In this document: piece by piece, positions 14,100-24,344 of the stretch
Numbering within the stretch: position 1 is the stretch's first letter
Layout of the letters: each line of letters opens with the position of its first letter
Origin: Clostridia bacterium
GTDB lineage: Bacteria; Bacillota; Clostridia; SK-Y3
Direction: 5' to 3'
Length of the DNA stretch: 37,400 nt
Assembly (NCBI GenBank): GCA_007117465.1
Contig: SKGK01000150.1
Coordinates: 1-37,400, forward strand
The notes under the pieces: model-generated
Told to the model about the DNA's origin: nothing
The model's database searches: none
The model's input: the letters and a program-made list of their open reading frames with translations, nothing else
Translations under genes and position numbers: made by a program

Positions 14100-16086
14100 C
14101 AAGAAGTTTTCCAGAATACTAACGCCAGGGGTGAGCTTGTACTTTTGGACTATTTTTCTATTGATTGGTATACTAATCTATTATAACTATTGGCTTGCTA
14201 TTTTAGGCCTGGGTATTTTTGCTTATTTATTTTATCATAATGCCAGAAATAAATATGTTACCAATCGAGAGATTAAAAAATATATTGAAAATTTAACGTT
14301 TCATTTAGATACTGCGACAAAAGATACGCTACTACATTTTCCGTTACCAATGGTGGTTTTGCAGTTAAATGGTATTATAACGTGGTATAATGCTGAATTT
14401 GCCAGTATTTTTGAAAATCAAGCATTATTTGAACAGCCCATCACGTCATTTGTAGAAGAATTAGATGTAAAACAAATCATCAGTAAGCAGCAAGGCGGGA
14501 GTTTTTCACTTTCGCTACATTGCAAGAATAAATACTATAAAGTTATGGGCAACATCGTAAAAATTGAATCAAGGACCGATACAGGGTATATCATTGTATT
14601 ATATTGGATGGATCATACAGAGCTTACACAATTAAAACAAAAAATAGAACAAAAAAAAAGTGTTGAAAGTATTATTATGATTGATAACTACGATGAAGTG
14701 ATGCAAAGCACCGATGATGCAAATAGGCCCCAAGTGCTAGCGGAAATTGATAAAAGAGTGACTAAGTGTGTTTCATTTACCAATGGAGTGCTTAAAAAAT
14801 TTGAAAGAGATAAATATATTTTGATTTTTGAGCATCAATATTTAAAAGTATTCGAAGAAAAGAAGTTTGATGTTTTAGACCAGATAAGAGAAATTAATAT
14901 GGGCAATACCATTCCCGTGACACTGAGTATTGGCATAGGGCTAAATGGAGAGACCGTTACGCAAAATGATATATATGCTAAAGCAGCAATTGATATTGCA
15001 TTAGGCAGAGGTGGCGATCAAGTAGTCATTAATGATCACGGGAAGTTACGCTTTTTTGGTGGAAAGACCAAAGAGGTAGAAAAAAGAACCAAAGTCAAGG
15101 CAAGGGTTATGGCTTATGCACTCAGAGGGCTTATGAGACAGTCTTCACAAGTACTTATCATGGGACACCAAAATGCAGATATTGACGTAATAGGGGCAGC
15201 AATTGGCCTATACGGGGCGGTTAAGAGGCAAAATCAAAAGGGATATATTGTACTAGGCTCATACAATGAGACGGTAGAGAATATGCTGGGAAGACTAGAA
15301 AAAAATGAAGGATATCAAGATGCTTTCATAACACCTAGTCAAGCGATAGATATTATTGATGGTCGAACACTATTAATAGTTGTAGATACACATCGCAGCA
15401 GTTTTACTGATTGTCCGACGCTATTAGAAAGGACAAATCATGTTGTAGTGATTGACCATCATAGAAGAGCTGCTGAGTTTATTGAGAATACCGTACTTGT
15501 GTACCATGAACCATATGCTTCTTCTACGTGCGAAATGGTAACAGAAGTGCTGCAGTATATAGAGGATGATATAAAATTAAGTACGATAGAAGCAGAAGCG
15601 CTATATGCAGGTATTGCAATAGACACCAAAAACTTTACTTTTAAGACAGGTGTTCGCACCTTTGAAGCGGCATCTTTTTTAAGAAGAGCGGGTGTTGATA
15701 CGGTATCGGTAAAGCAATTATTTCAAAGTGACTTAGATACTTATGTAGCACGTGCAGATATTGTAAAAGCAGCGCAAGTTTATCGTAAACATATTGCGAT
15801 TTCAGCCACACAAAGCACCGCTAAGAATATTCAAATGGTCATTGCACAAGCTGCAGATGAAATGATTAATATCAAAGATGTAAAGGCATCTTTTGTATTA
15901 TGTGACATAGAGGATACAATCTTAATTAGCGGTAGATCTTGGGGCCAGATGAATGTACAGGTGGTTTTAGAAAAGCTTGGCGGTGGCGGACATTTATCGG
16001 TAGCAGGTGCTCAGCTTACAGATGTGACACTTGAAGAAGCTCAAGATAAACTTAAGCAAATGATTGATGAATATTTAGATAGTTAA
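14092..16086 (+). CDS. gdpP: Cyclic-di-AMP phosphodiesterase GdpP (DHH/DHHA1)
   Basis: GdpP hydrolyses c-di-AMP to pApA at the membrane. Two N-terminal membrane helices (about 13-50) precede a PAS-like domain (about 70-185). A degenerate GGDEF domain follows (about 190-320), with the diguanylate cyclase GGDEF signature lost (only GRGGDQVVI near 305). The DHH domain has GHQNADIDVIGAA (358-370), VDTHR (431-435) and VIDHHRR (453-459). The DHHA1 domain ends in GGGGHLSVAGA (630-640). At 664 residues it is of usual length. I choose ATG 14092, which has AAGGAG upstream; the ORF-track start lies inside the DUF2232 gene. It is followed by rplI and dnaB as in most Firmicutes. Confidence 0.96.
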   Translation: MDNKKFSRILTPGVSLYFWTIFLLIGILIYYNYWLAILGLGIFAYLFYHNARNKYVTNREIKKYIENLTFHLDTATKDTLLHFPLPMVVLQLNGIITWYNAEFASIFENQALFEQPITSFVEELDVKQIISKQQGGSFSLSLHCKNKYYKVMGNIVKIESRTDTGYIIVLYWMDHTELTQLKQKIEQKKSVESIIMIDNYDEVMQSTDDANRPQVLAEIDKRVTKCVSFTNGVLKKFERDKYILIFEHQYLKVFEEKKFDVLDQIREINMGNTIPVTLSIGIGLNGETVTQNDIYAKAAIDIALGRGGDQVVINDHGKLRFFGGKTKEVEKRTKVKARVMAYALRGLMRQSSQVLIMGHQNADIDVIGAAIGLYGAVKRQNQKGYIVLGSYNETVENMLGRLEKNEGYQDAFITPSQAIDIIDGRTLLIVVDTHRSSFTDCPTLLERTNHVVVIDHHRRAAEFIENTVLVYHEPYASSTCEMVTEVLQYIEDDIKLSTIEAEALYAGIAIDTKNFTFKTGVRTFEAASFLRRAGVDTVSVKQLFQSDLDTYVARADIVKAAQVYRKHIAISATQSTAKNIQMVIAQAADEMINIKDVKASFVLCDIEDTILISGRSWGQMNVQVVLEKLGGGGHLSVAGAQLTDVTLEEAQDKLKQMIDEYLDS

Positions 16087-16109
16087 AAAAATGGAGGAGG
16101 TAGATTTTT

Positions 16110-16559
16110 ATGAAGGTAATTTTATCTGAAGATGTAAAAGGGAAGGGTAAAAAAGGAGAAATCATAAACGTTAGTGATGGATATGCAAGGAATTTCTTGT
16201 TTCCAAAAGGGCTAGCGGTAGAAGCGACAAAAGCCAATGTAACACAAGCAAAAGATCAGCAGGCTGCAAAAGAGCGCCGAAAAACGCAAGAATTAGAAGA
16301 GGCAAAGGCATTAGCAGAAAAAATAAATGAATGCACCATCACTATAAAAGCAAAAGCAGGTGAAAATGGAAAGTTATTTGGCTCCATTACCAGTAAAGAG
16401 ATTGCACAAATATTGCAAAAACAGCACAATATAAAAATTGATAAACGCAAAATCAACTTAGATGATGCGATTAAAACATTAGGAACAATAAAGGCGCAAG
16501 TAAAGGTTTATCCAGAAGTGACAGCTCAGCTAACAGTAGTAGTAAAAGAAGAAGCTTAA
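16110..16559 (+). CDS. rplI: 50S ribosomal protein L9
   Basis: L9 binds 23S rRNA near the L1 stalk. The 149-residue protein starts with the classic N-domain [37 protein letters not shown] long central helix rich in Lys, Glu and Ala (about 40-75) follows, then the C-domain with [17 protein letters not shown]. The ribosome binding site is GGAGGAGG. It lies 23 bp after gdpP and 39 bp before dnaB, the conserved order. Confidence 0.98.
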   Translation: MKVILSEDVKGKGKKGEIINVSDGYARNFLFPKGLAVEATKANVTQAKDQQAAKERRKTQELEEAKALAEKINECTITIKAKAGENGKLFGSITSKEIAQILQKQHNIKIDKRKINLDDAIKTLGTIKAQVKVYPEVTAQLTVVVKEEA

Positions 16560-16598
16560 AAAGGCATATGATTTTTGGAAAGTATGGAGTGATGCAAA

Positions 16599-17939
16599 AT
16601 GATGGATGTGCCATTAGGAAAAATTCCGCCACATAATTTAGAAGCGGAGCAATGTGTGCTAGGTGCAATGTTAATTGATAAATCATCGATGGCAGCTGCA
16701 ACCGAGACTCTTAAAGGCGAAGATTTTTATCGGGATGACCACAAAGAAATTTTTGAAGCGATGGTAGATTTGTTTACAAAGGGAGAACCGATTGATTTAA
16801 TCACATTAACCGAGCAGCTTAAAATCAGGGGGACATTAGATGCAGTAGGTGGTCTTGAATATATTGCGACCATTGCTACAGGTGTACCCACAACAGCAAA
16901 TATAAAGCATTATGCAAGAATTGTAGGAGAAAAGTCTTTGCTGCGTAAGCTTATAAAGTCTGCAACCGAAATTGCAGAAGAAAGCTTTGAAGCTGCTGAT
17001 GAAGTATCGCATATTATGGATAGTGCAGAGAAAAAGATTTTTGATATTTTACAGAGAAAGAATTCACAAAGTTTTACACCGATAAGAGAAATGATTATCT
17101 CAAACTTTGATAAGTTAGAAGAACTTTATAAAAACAGAGGAAAATTGATAGGTGTACCCACAGGCTTTATTGATTTAGACCGTAAAACAGCAGGCCTTCA
17201 TCCCTCTGACCTTATATTAGTTGCAGCACGTCCAGCAATGGGAAAGACAAGCTTTGTACTTAATATTGCCCAGCACGCAGCAATGCATGCCAACGTACCA
17301 GTCGCTGTTTTTAGTCTAGAGATGTCAAAAGAGCAGCTTATTAATCGTATGCTCTGGTCTGAGTCATTAGTTGATAGTCAGCGTATGCGGACAGGAGAAC
17401 TAGAAGATGAAGATTGGCCAAAGCTTGCTAGAGTAATAGGACCACTATCTGAAGCGCCTATTTATATTGATGATACACCTGGCATTACAGCAGTGGAAAT
17501 GCGCGCAAAATGTAGGCGTTTAAAGATGGAGAAAGACCTTGGGCTTATTGTGATTGATTATCTACAACTAATGGAATCAAGGGGTAGAAGTGAGAGTAGG
17601 CAGCAGGAGATTACGGCAATCTCTAGGTCGCTTAAGATTATGGCAAAAGAGTTAGATGTTCCTGTAATTACTCTTTCGCAGCTAAGCAGAGCCCCAGAAG
17701 CACGTACAGATCACAGACCTATTTTAAGTGATTTGCGTGAATCGGGTGCCATCGAGCAGGATGCGGATATTGTGATGTTTTTATATCGAGACGAATATTA
17801 TCATCCAGATACAGACAAAAAGAACATTGCGGAGCTTATTATAGCTAAGCATCGTAATGGTTCTACAGGGACGGTAGAATTGCAGTGGGTAGGTCAGTTT
17901 ACGAAATTTAGAAATTTAGATAAAGTACATGGAGGATAG
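16599..17939 (+). CDS. dnaB: Replicative DNA helicase DnaB
   Basis: DnaB is the hexameric helicase of the replication fork (named dnaC in Bacillus). The 446-residue protein has the N-terminal primase-interacting domain PPHNLEAEQCVLGAML (10-25). A RecA-like motor has Walker A ARPAMGKTS (210-218), FSLEMSKEQL, Walker B LIVIDYLQLM, and the downstream QEITAISRSLKIMAKEL and DLRESGAIEQDADIV motifs. There is no sign of an intein. Two in-frame ATGs (16599, 16602) stand after a GGAGTGA site and either may start the protein. The stop is one base ahead of the tilS start I prefer. Confidence 0.97.
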   Translation: MMDVPLGKIPPHNLEAEQCVLGAMLIDKSSMAAATETLKGEDFYRDDHKEIFEAMVDLFTKGEPIDLITLTEQLKIRGTLDAVGGLEYIATIATGVPTTANIKHYARIVGEKSLLRKLIKSATEIAEESFEAADEVSHIMDSAEKKIFDILQRKNSQSFTPIREMIISNFDKLEELYKNRGKLIGVPTGFIDLDRKTAGLHPSDLILVAARPAMGKTSFVLNIAQHAAMHANVPVAVFSLEMSKEQLINRMLWSESLVDSQRMRTGELEDEDWPKLARVIGPLSEAPIYIDDTPGITAVEMRAKCRRLKMEKDLGLIVIDYLQLMESRGRSESRQQEITAISRSLKIMAKELDVPVITLSQLSRAPEARTDHRPILSDLRESGAIEQDADIVMFLYRDEYYHPDTDKKNIAELIIAKHRNGSTGTVELQWVGQFTKFRNLDKVHGG

Positions 17940-17940
17940 G

Positions 17941-19371
17941 GTGAAAGGTTTTATGGTAGAGCTTGTAAACAAAGTAGAAAAAACCATTGAAAAACACCAA
18001 ATGATACAGCGAGGAGATCGAATCGTTGTTGGCGTATCAGGTGGAGCAGATTCTATTTGTTTGTTAGACATATTATATCGCTTAAAGCCAGTGTATGACA
18101 TAGTATTAACGGTTGTACATGTCAATCATGGACTAAGAGGAATAGAAGCAAAAAAAGATGCGGCATATGTGCATCAATTTTGCCAAATTCGGCAAATTCC
18201 CATATATTTAAAAAGTGTAGATGTGGAAAAAGTTGCAAAACAAAAAAAAATTTCACAGGAAGCTGCTGGCAGACTAGTACGCTATGAAAGTTTTTTTGAT
18301 GTTGCTAAGAAAACAACATCACTTAAAATAGCAGTGGCACATCACATAAACGACCAAGCGGAGACAATACTGATGCGATTTATGCGAGGAAGTGGATTAA
18401 AAGGCTTAGGTGGTATTGAGCCAGTGCGTAAAGATGGCGTCATTCGACCATTAATAGAGGTAAAGCGCGAAGAGATAGAAGATTATTGCGCCTACTATGG
18501 GTTAGAACCACAAACGGATCAGACAAACTTTGAGCCAATATACACTAGAAACAAAGTGCGCCTGCAGTTAATGCCACAGATTATACAAGAATATAATGCT
18601 GCTTTTGTAAGTAGTGTAGCCGCTATAGGCGAGATGATGAGATGCGATAATGATTTTATTGAAAGTTATACAGACAAAATAGTACAAAAGCATTTTAAAG
18701 CTGATAAGAAAAAAATAACATTTAGGGTTGATGTGTTATTAAAACAGCATCAAGCTATTAGGACAAGACTTGTAAGAAAAGCGGTACAACGCGTAAAAGG
18801 TAATATGTATGATTTATCCTATAAACATGTAAAGGCAGTACTAGAAATGGCTACCAAAAGACATACCGGATTGTCTATAGATTTACCAGGTGGAATTCGA
18901 AGTGAGATTGTGTATACCGAAATATGTTTTTATCCAATGGACAGTCAAAACAGAGAAGATTTTTGCCAGGCATTACCCATTGGGGAGAAAGTCTATATAA
19001 AAGCGTGTAGCGGATACTTTTTAGTACGTATAGTCGATAAAAAAGGCCTTGCGCACATAAATTTAGGAAAATTTATAAAAGCTTTTGATTATAATGTCAT
19101 AAATGAGGTATTATATATAAGGAACAGGTTGCCTGGCGATAAAATAACGCCGCTTGGAATGAAGGGAACCAAAAAAATCAAAGATTTACTGATTGATTTA
19201 AAAGTTCCGCGTAGTAAGAGAGACAGCATACCGCTAGTTACAAACGAAAAGGATATTTTGTGGCTAGTTGGTTACCAAATAAATGAGAAATATAAGTATA
19301 TAGATACAATGGAAAAAGCAGCAGTAATTGCATTTTTCCCAGATATGGAGGTCACAAAAGATGATAGATGA
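17941..19371 (+). CDS. tilS: tRNA(Ile)-lysidine synthase TilS
   Basis: TilS attaches lysine to C34 of tRNA-Ile2, changing its decoding to AUA. The 476-residue protein has the PP-loop SGGADS (33-38), VNHGLR, the AHHINDQAETILMRF motif and GLKGLGGI. A C-terminal TilS domain includes GDKITPLGMKGTKKIKDLLID and an ending LVGYQINEKYK. Three starts are possible. ATG 17929 overlaps dnaB. GTG 17941 is five bases behind GGAGG and is my choice. ATG 17953 is too far away. It overlaps hpt by 11 bases, the usual tilS-hpt-ftsH arrangement. Confidence 0.95.
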   Translation: MKGFMVELVNKVEKTIEKHQMIQRGDRIVVGVSGGADSICLLDILYRLKPVYDIVLTVVHVNHGLRGIEAKKDAAYVHQFCQIRQIPIYLKSVDVEKVAKQKKISQEAAGRLVRYESFFDVAKKTTSLKIAVAHHINDQAETILMRFMRGSGLKGLGGIEPVRKDGVIRPLIEVKREEIEDYCAYYGLEPQTDQTNFEPIYTRNKVRLQLMPQIIQEYNAAFVSSVAAIGEMMRCDNDFIESYTDKIVQKHFKADKKKITFRVDVLLKQHQAIRTRLVRKAVQRVKGNMYDLSYKHVKAVLEMATKRHTGLSIDLPGGIRSEIVYTEICFYPMDSQNREDFCQALPIGEKVYIKACSGYFLVRIVDKKGLAHINLGKFIKAFDYNVINEVLYIRNRLPGDKITPLGMKGTKKIKDLLIDLKVPRSKRDSIPLVTNEKDILWLVGYQINEKYKYIDTMEKAAVIAFFPDMEVTKDDR

Positions 19372-19903
19372 TATTGTAAAAGTTTTAATTTCAGAGCAGC
19401 AGCTGCAGCAAAAAGTAAAAGAATTAGCCAAGGCGATTACAAATGACTATCAGGGGAAAAACTTGATGCTAATCTGTGTACTAAAAGGTGGGGTGATGTT
19501 TGCAACCGATTTAATGAAGAACATTACTATCCCAGTAAAAATAGATTTCATGGCGATTTCTAGTTATGGCATGTCTACAACAACATCAGGGGTAGTAAGG
19601 ATATTAAAGGATCTTGAAGCGGAGGTAGCGGGAAAAGACTTATTAATTGTAGAAGATATAGTAGACAGTGGACTAACGCTTAAGTATTTAAAAGAGATGC
19701 TTTTATCGAGAAAGCCCAATAGCCTCAAAGTTTGTACTATCTTAGACAAACCAGAAGGTAGACAAGTAGAGGTGAAAGCTGACTATGTAGGGTTTAATAT
19801 TCCAGACAAATTTGTCGTAGGTTATGGCCTAGACTATGCAGAAAAGTACCGAAACTTACCTTTTATAGGGATACTAAAACCTGAGATTTACAAAAATGCA
19901 TAG
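19361..19903 (+). CDS. hpt: Hypoxanthine phosphoribosyltransferase
   Basis: This purine salvage enzyme makes IMP and GMP from hypoxanthine and guanine with PRPP. The 180-residue protein shows the flexible-loop region SSYGMSTTTSGVVRILKDL and the PRPP-binding LLIVEDIVDSGLTLKYL (94-110). It also has VCTILDKPEGR and DYVGFNIPDKFVVGYGLDYAEKYRNLP. I choose ATG 19361 after GGAGGT; the ORF-track start reads an unsupported extension inside tilS. It overlaps the end of tilS and precedes ftsH by 227 bp, which contain a possible separate promoter. Confidence 0.97.
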   Translation: MIDDIVKVLISEQQLQQKVKELAKAITNDYQGKNLMLICVLKGGVMFATDLMKNITIPVKIDFMAISSYGMSTTTSGVVRILKDLEAEVAGKDLLIVEDIVDSGLTLKYLKEMLLSRKPNSLKVCTILDKPEGRQVEVKADYVGFNIPDKFVVGYGLDYAEKYRNLPFIGILKPEIYKNA

Positions 19904-20001
19904 AAAAATTTATGAAATACGTAAAAAGGTTAGAAAATGAGTTGTGTTTTTTGGATATATGTGTTAATATATTATAGCGTGCAACTAATGTCATAACGGC
20001 A

Positions 20002-20066
20002 TTGACATCATTTGGTTTTAGTACAGGATAAATAAGTAGCAGTATAATACACAAAGTGTGTATTAT
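20002..20066 (+). promoter_or_regulatory. Possible ftsH promoter and 9-bp palindromic operator
   Basis: TTGACA occurs at 20002-20007, with only a weak -10 about 18-20 bp later. Downstream, ATAATACAC and GTGTATTAT (20044-20066) form a perfect 9-bp inverted repeat with a 5-base loop. It resembles neither CIRCE nor the CtsR box, so the regulator, if any, is unknown. An ATGTCA/TGACAT repeat overlaps the -35. Confidence 0.4.
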
Positions 20067-20130
20067 TTGGCAAAATGATAAGTTATGACAAAAGGTTTGT
20101 AATCGTAGTAGCAATTGAGGAGGGAGTTTA

Positions 20131-22053
20131 TTGAAAAAATATTTTAGGGGTATTAGTTTTTATATATTGCTGTTTGTCGTTATTTTAATGATTTTTGCAT
20201 TATATAACATGCCAGGTAGTAAAAATGAGATGATTTATAGTGATCTTGTTCGACTGATACATCAAGGACAAGTACAAGAAATGCAGATAATCGATCATAA
20301 AGCGATTGTTTTGCTAAGAGATAATCAGCGGGTTGAAGTGAGTATTCCAAATATGCAGCAGTTAGCGGAAGATGCAAAACCAGTGCTCCTTGATCAAATA
20401 CTCAATCAACAAATAAAAGTAGATACAAAAGAACCTGCGACCCCTCCATGGTGGATTACGATATTGCCGACGTTGGGACTAGTGGTTATTTTCATATTGT
20501 TTTGGGTATTTTTTCTTCAGCAGTCTCAGGGGGGAGGCGGCAATCGTGTGATGTCCTTTGGCAAAAGTCGCGCAAAGCTCTCTACTGAAGATAAGAAAAA
20601 GGTAACCTTTGATGATGTTGCGGGAGCAGATGAAGAAAAAGAAGAATTACAAGAAATCGTAGAATTCTTAAAATTACCTAAAAAGTTTGTGGAATTAGGT
20701 GCTAGAATACCAAAAGGGGTACTTTTAGTCGGACCACCGGGAACAGGGAAGACGCTTTTAGCAAAAGCGGTTTCTGGTGAGGCAGGTGTGCCGTTTTTTA
20801 GCATCAGTGGTTCTGATTTTGTTGAAATGTTTGTCGGTGTAGGTGCTTCAAGAGTAAGAGATTTATTTGAGCAAGCCAAGAAAAGTGCACCGTGTATTGT
20901 ATTTATTGATGAAATTGATGCAGTAGGTAGACAAAGAGGAGCAGGTCTAGGTGGAGGTCATGATGAGAGAGAACAAACGCTCAATCAGCTATTGGTTGAA
21001 ATGGATGGATTTGGTATTAACGAAGGCGTTATTATCTTAGCAGCGACCAATAGACCAGATATATTAGATCCTGCACTGCTAAGACCAGGACGTTTTGACA
21101 GACAGGTTGTTGTAGGCATACCTGATATTAAAGGGCGAGAAGCTATTTTGAAAGTACATTCCAAATCAAAGCCACTAGGTTCAGATGTAGACCTTAGGGT
21201 GCTTGCAGGAACAACGCCTGGCTTTACAGGTGCTGACCTTGAAAACCTAATGAATGAAGCAGCACTGCTAGCGGCAAGACGTAATAAGAAGGCTATAAAT
21301 ATGGAGGATTTAGAAGAGGCGATTATAAAAGTGATTGCAGGACCTGAGAAGAAGACACGTGTTATTAGTGACAAAGAGAAAAAGCTTGTGGCCTATCACG
21401 AAGCTGGGCATGCCATTATTGCAAAGCTCCTTCCGACACAAGATCCTGTGCATCAGGTATCGATTATTCCAAGAGGAAGAGCGGGTGGATATACGCTCTC
21501 GCTGCCAAAAGAGGATAAGTACTATATTTCTAAAACGGAAATGGTTGAGGATATTATTGAATTGCTTGGCGGAAGAGTAGCAGAGAAGATAGTATTAGAT
21601 GACATTAGTACAGGTGCTCAAAATGACATTCAAAGGGCAACCGTTATTGCAAGAAAAATGGTTACCAAATACGGTATGAGTGACAAGTTAGGACCTATGA
21701 CATTTGGCTCTGACCAAGATGAAGTATTCATAGGTAGAGACTTAGCACAATCACGTAATTATGGTGAGCAAGTTGCTTCAGAGATTGATAATGAGATTCG
21801 TACCCTTATTGATAATGCATATAAACGCTGTGAACAGCTTCTACAAGAGAATATGCAAAAGCTTCACGATGTTGCACAAACATTAATTAAAAGAGAGAAG
21901 CTGGATGGACCACAGTTTGAAGAAGTTTTTGAAACAGGTAAGATTAAAGAACCAGAAAAGCAAGAAAAAAATGAAGCGGACAAAAAAGAAAATCCTCCAA
22001 AAGAAAATCAAGAAGAAAAAAAAGATAGCAAAGAAGGCAAAGTGGATTTTTAA
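20131..22053 (+). CDS. ftsH: ATP-dependent zinc metalloprotease FtsH
   Basis: FtsH is a membrane-anchored AAA+ protease for quality control of membrane and regulatory proteins. The 640-residue protein has membrane helices at about 8-26 and 109-129 flanking a short external domain. Then come Walker A GPPGTGKT (201-208), Walker [12 protein letters not shown], the second region of homology ([20 protein letters not shown]) and the zinc motif HEAGH (423-427) with a downstream GGRVAE. The tail from about 600 is a highly charged Glu/Lys run of no known fold. Translation starts at TTG 20131 behind GAGGAGGGAG. It follows hpt as in most Firmicutes and ends at its own terminator. Confidence 0.98.
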   Translation: MKKYFRGISFYILLFVVILMIFALYNMPGSKNEMIYSDLVRLIHQGQVQEMQIIDHKAIVLLRDNQRVEVSIPNMQQLAEDAKPVLLDQILNQQIKVDTKEPATPPWWITILPTLGLVVIFILFWVFFLQQSQGGGGNRVMSFGKSRAKLSTEDKKKVTFDDVAGADEEKEELQEIVEFLKLPKKFVELGARIPKGVLLVGPPGTGKTLLAKAVSGEAGVPFFSISGSDFVEMFVGVGASRVRDLFEQAKKSAPCIVFIDEIDAVGRQRGAGLGGGHDEREQTLNQLLVEMDGFGINEGVIILAATNRPDILDPALLRPGRFDRQVVVGIPDIKGREAILKVHSKSKPLGSDVDLRVLAGTTPGFTGADLENLMNEAALLAARRNKKAINMEDLEEAIIKVIAGPEKKTRVISDKEKKLVAYHEAGHAIIAKLLPTQDPVHQVSIIPRGRAGGYTLSLPKEDKYYISKTEMVEDIIELLGGRVAEKIVLDDISTGAQNDIQRATVIARKMVTKYGMSDKLGPMTFGSDQDEVFIGRDLAQSRNYGEQVASEIDNEIRTLIDNAYKRCEQLLQENMQKLHDVAQTLIKREKLDGPQFEEVFETGKIKEPEKQEKNEADKKENPPKENQEEKKDSKEGKVDF

Positions 22054-22077
22054 AAGCATAGGAAAGATAGATAACAT

Positions 22078-22116
22078 AAAAAAATTCTGTGAGGTATTTC
22101 TCGCAGAATTTTTTTG
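22078..22116 (+). terminator. Intrinsic terminator after ftsH
   Basis: AAAATTCTGTGAG pairs with CTCGCAGAATTTT (one G-U pair) around a 6-base loop and runs into seven T. Confidence 0.93.
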
Positions 22117-22123
22117 CAAATGA

Positions 22124-22152
22124 TTGGACAAATGCTTGTTATATGATAAAAT
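22124..22152 (+). promoter_or_regulatory. Promoter for fhs
   Basis: TTGGAC (22124-22129) and TAAAAT (22147-22152) are 17 bp apart, between the ftsH terminator and the fhs ribosome binding site. Confidence 0.7.
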
Positions 22153-22187
22153 AGTTAGTACGAAAGAATGTAAAGGAGGAAAAATAA

Positions 22188-23858
22188 GTGTTTACAGATA
22201 TCGAAATTGCACAACAAGCGGCTATGAAACCGATTGAGCAGATTGCATCAGATCTTAGTATTGATAAGGACGAGTTAGAGCATTATGGGAAGTATAAAGC
22301 AAAATTATCAGAGCAGTTGTGGCAGCGCATAAAAGGGAAAGATAATGGAAAGTTAGTGCTGGTAACAGCGATTAATCCTACGCCAGCAGGGGAAGGTAAG
22401 ACAACGACAACCGTAGGTCTTGGACAAGCCATGAATAAACTAGGAAAAAAAACAGTTATTGCACTTAGAGAGCCTTCGTTAGGCCCTGTAATGGGTGTCA
22501 AAGGCGGTGCAGCCGGTGGAGGTTATGCCCAAGTAGTACCGATGGAAGATATTAATCTTCATTTTACAGGTGATATGCATGCTATTACAGCAGCAAATAA
22601 TTTGTTATCGGCGATGCTGGATAATCATATGCACCAAGGAAATGCATTAGGGATTGACCCACGCCAGATTGTATGGAAGCGTGTGCTAGATATGAATGAT
22701 CGAGCACTGCGAAATGTAGTAGTTGGGTTAGGCGGTAAAATCAATGGTGTGCCACGAGAAGATCGATTTATGATTACGGTTGCGTCAGAGATTATGGCAA
22801 TCCTTTGTTTGGCAGAGGGGTTAGAAGACCTAAAAGTGCGATTAGGCAATATTATTGTAGGCTATACATATCAAAATCAACCAATTACAGCATGTGATTT
22901 AAAAGCAGAAGGTGCTATGGCACTGCTTTTAAAAGATGCAATCAAACCTAACCTTGTACAAACGTTAGAAAACACGCCATGTCTTATGCATGGGGGACCT
23001 TTTGCTAATATTGCACATGGGTGCAACAGTCTCACGGCTACGAAGTGGGCACTTAAAATGTCTGATTATGTGATTACCGAGGCAGGATTTGGTGCTGATT
23101 TGGGTGCTGAGAAATTTTTAAATATTAAGTGTAGATATGGCGGGTTAAAACCAGATGCAGTTGTATTAGTAGCTACCATTCGTGCATTAAAATATAATGG
23201 TGGGGTTTTAAAAGATATGCTCCAAACAGAAAATGTAGAAGCACTCCAAAAGGGAATTGTGAACCTTGAAAAACATATAGAAAATATCCATAAATTCGGA
23301 CTGCCAGTGGTAGTTGCAATTAATGCTTTTCCCACAGATACCGCAGCGGAAATAGAGAAAGTAATGGATAAATGTGATAAATTAGGTGTACCCTGTGCGC
23401 TTTCGGAAGTTTTTACAAAAGGAGGCGAAGGTGGAATAACTCTTGCTCAAAAAGTTGTCGCAGAAATTGATAAGGAAAAAGCTGCGTTTAAACCTTTATA
23501 TGAAGTAGAGATAGCCATAAAAGAAAAAATACAGCGCATTGTAACAGATATTTATGGAGGCGATGGCGTTGTATACAGTCCAAAGGCGAATAAAGTTATT
23601 AAACGTCTAGAAGAATTAGGATATGCGAACTTACCGATATGTATGGCAAAAACGCAGTACTCGTTGTCAGACAATCCTGCTCTTTTAGGAAGGCCAACAG
23701 GCTTTACAGTGACAGTACAAGAGGTAAGTGTTTCAGCAGGAGCAGGGTTTATTGTAGTACTAACAGGAGATGTGATGACTATGCCAGGACTTCCTAAAAA
23801 ACCATCTGCCGAAAAAATTAATATTCAAAAAGATGGAAAGATTATGGGGTTGTTTTAA
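22188..23858 (+). CDS. fhs: Formate--tetrahydrofolate ligase
   Basis: Fhs (formyl-THF synthetase) makes 10-formyl-THF from formate, THF and ATP. It feeds purine and fMet synthesis, and in acetogens the methyl branch of the Wood-Ljungdahl pathway. The 556-residue protein has the P-loop [12 protein letters not shown] (65-76) and the diagnostic [22 protein letters not shown]. It also has [27 protein letters not shown], and the C-terminal [22 protein letters not shown]. Start is GTG 22188 after AAAGGAGG. It is a single gene with its own promoter; acetogenesis cannot be claimed from it alone. Confidence 0.98.
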   Translation: MFTDIEIAQQAAMKPIEQIASDLSIDKDELEHYGKYKAKLSEQLWQRIKGKDNGKLVLVTAINPTPAGEGKTTTTVGLGQAMNKLGKKTVIALREPSLGPVMGVKGGAAGGGYAQVVPMEDINLHFTGDMHAITAANNLLSAMLDNHMHQGNALGIDPRQIVWKRVLDMNDRALRNVVVGLGGKINGVPREDRFMITVASEIMAILCLAEGLEDLKVRLGNIIVGYTYQNQPITACDLKAEGAMALLLKDAIKPNLVQTLENTPCLMHGGPFANIAHGCNSLTATKWALKMSDYVITEAGFGADLGAEKFLNIKCRYGGLKPDAVVLVATIRALKYNGGVLKDMLQTENVEALQKGIVNLEKHIENIHKFGLPVVVAINAFPTDTAAEIEKVMDKCDKLGVPCALSEVFTKGGEGGITLAQKVVAEIDKEKAAFKPLYEVEIAIKEKIQRIVTDIYGGDGVVYSPKANKVIKRLEELGYANLPICMAKTQYSLSDNPALLGRPTGFTVTVQEVSVSAGAGFIVVLTGDVMTMPGLPKKPSAEKINIQKDGKIMGLF

Positions 23859-23909
23859 GGTAGCTAGATACCAGTAAGTAGTGATGGCGTATGGGAGAGT
23901 GAAAAAAGG

Positions 23910-24344
23910 ATGAATTTTAAGAGTTATTCGCCAGAGGATACCGAGAAAATAGCATATGAGATAGGACAGGCTTTAAAGTCAGGTGATGTTATCTGCTTAG
24001 ATGGTGACCTTGGGGCAGGTAAGACGGCTTTTGCAAAAGGTTTAGCCAAAGGTTTAGGGGTAGTAGCCCATGTAACGAGTCCTACTTTTACTATTGTAAA
24101 TGAATATGAGGGACGTTATAGAGTGTATCACTTTGATGTATATCGTATTGAAGACCCAGAAGAAATGTATGAGGTTGGATTTGAGGAATATTTAGATAGT
24201 GAAGGGATATGCATCATTGAGTGGGCAGATAATATTAAAGAAATACTCCCATCTGCATATAAACAAGTAACTATTAAGAAAAATATAGCAAAAAGCGATA
24301 ATTTTAGACAGATTTATATTGAAGAAGTGAATGAGTGGAGTTGA
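23910..24344 (+). CDS. tsaE: tRNA threonylcarbamoyladenosine synthesis ATPase TsaE
   Basis: TsaE is the ATPase of the t6A37 machinery with TsaB, TsaD and TsaC. The 144-residue protein has Walker A GDLGAGKT (32-39), the conserved TSPTFTIVNEYEG and the HFDVYRI...EYLDSEGICIIEWAD motif. Start ATG 23910 lies close behind AAAAGG. It overlaps tsaB by 10 bases, so the two are translationally linked. Confidence 0.96.
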   Translation: MNFKSYSPEDTEKIAYEIGQALKSGDVICLDGDLGAGKTAFAKGLAKGLGVVAHVTSPTFTIVNEYEGRYRVYHFDVYRIEDPEEMYEVGFEEYLDSEGICIIEWADNIKEILPSAYKQVTIKKNIAKSDNFRQIYIEEVNEWS

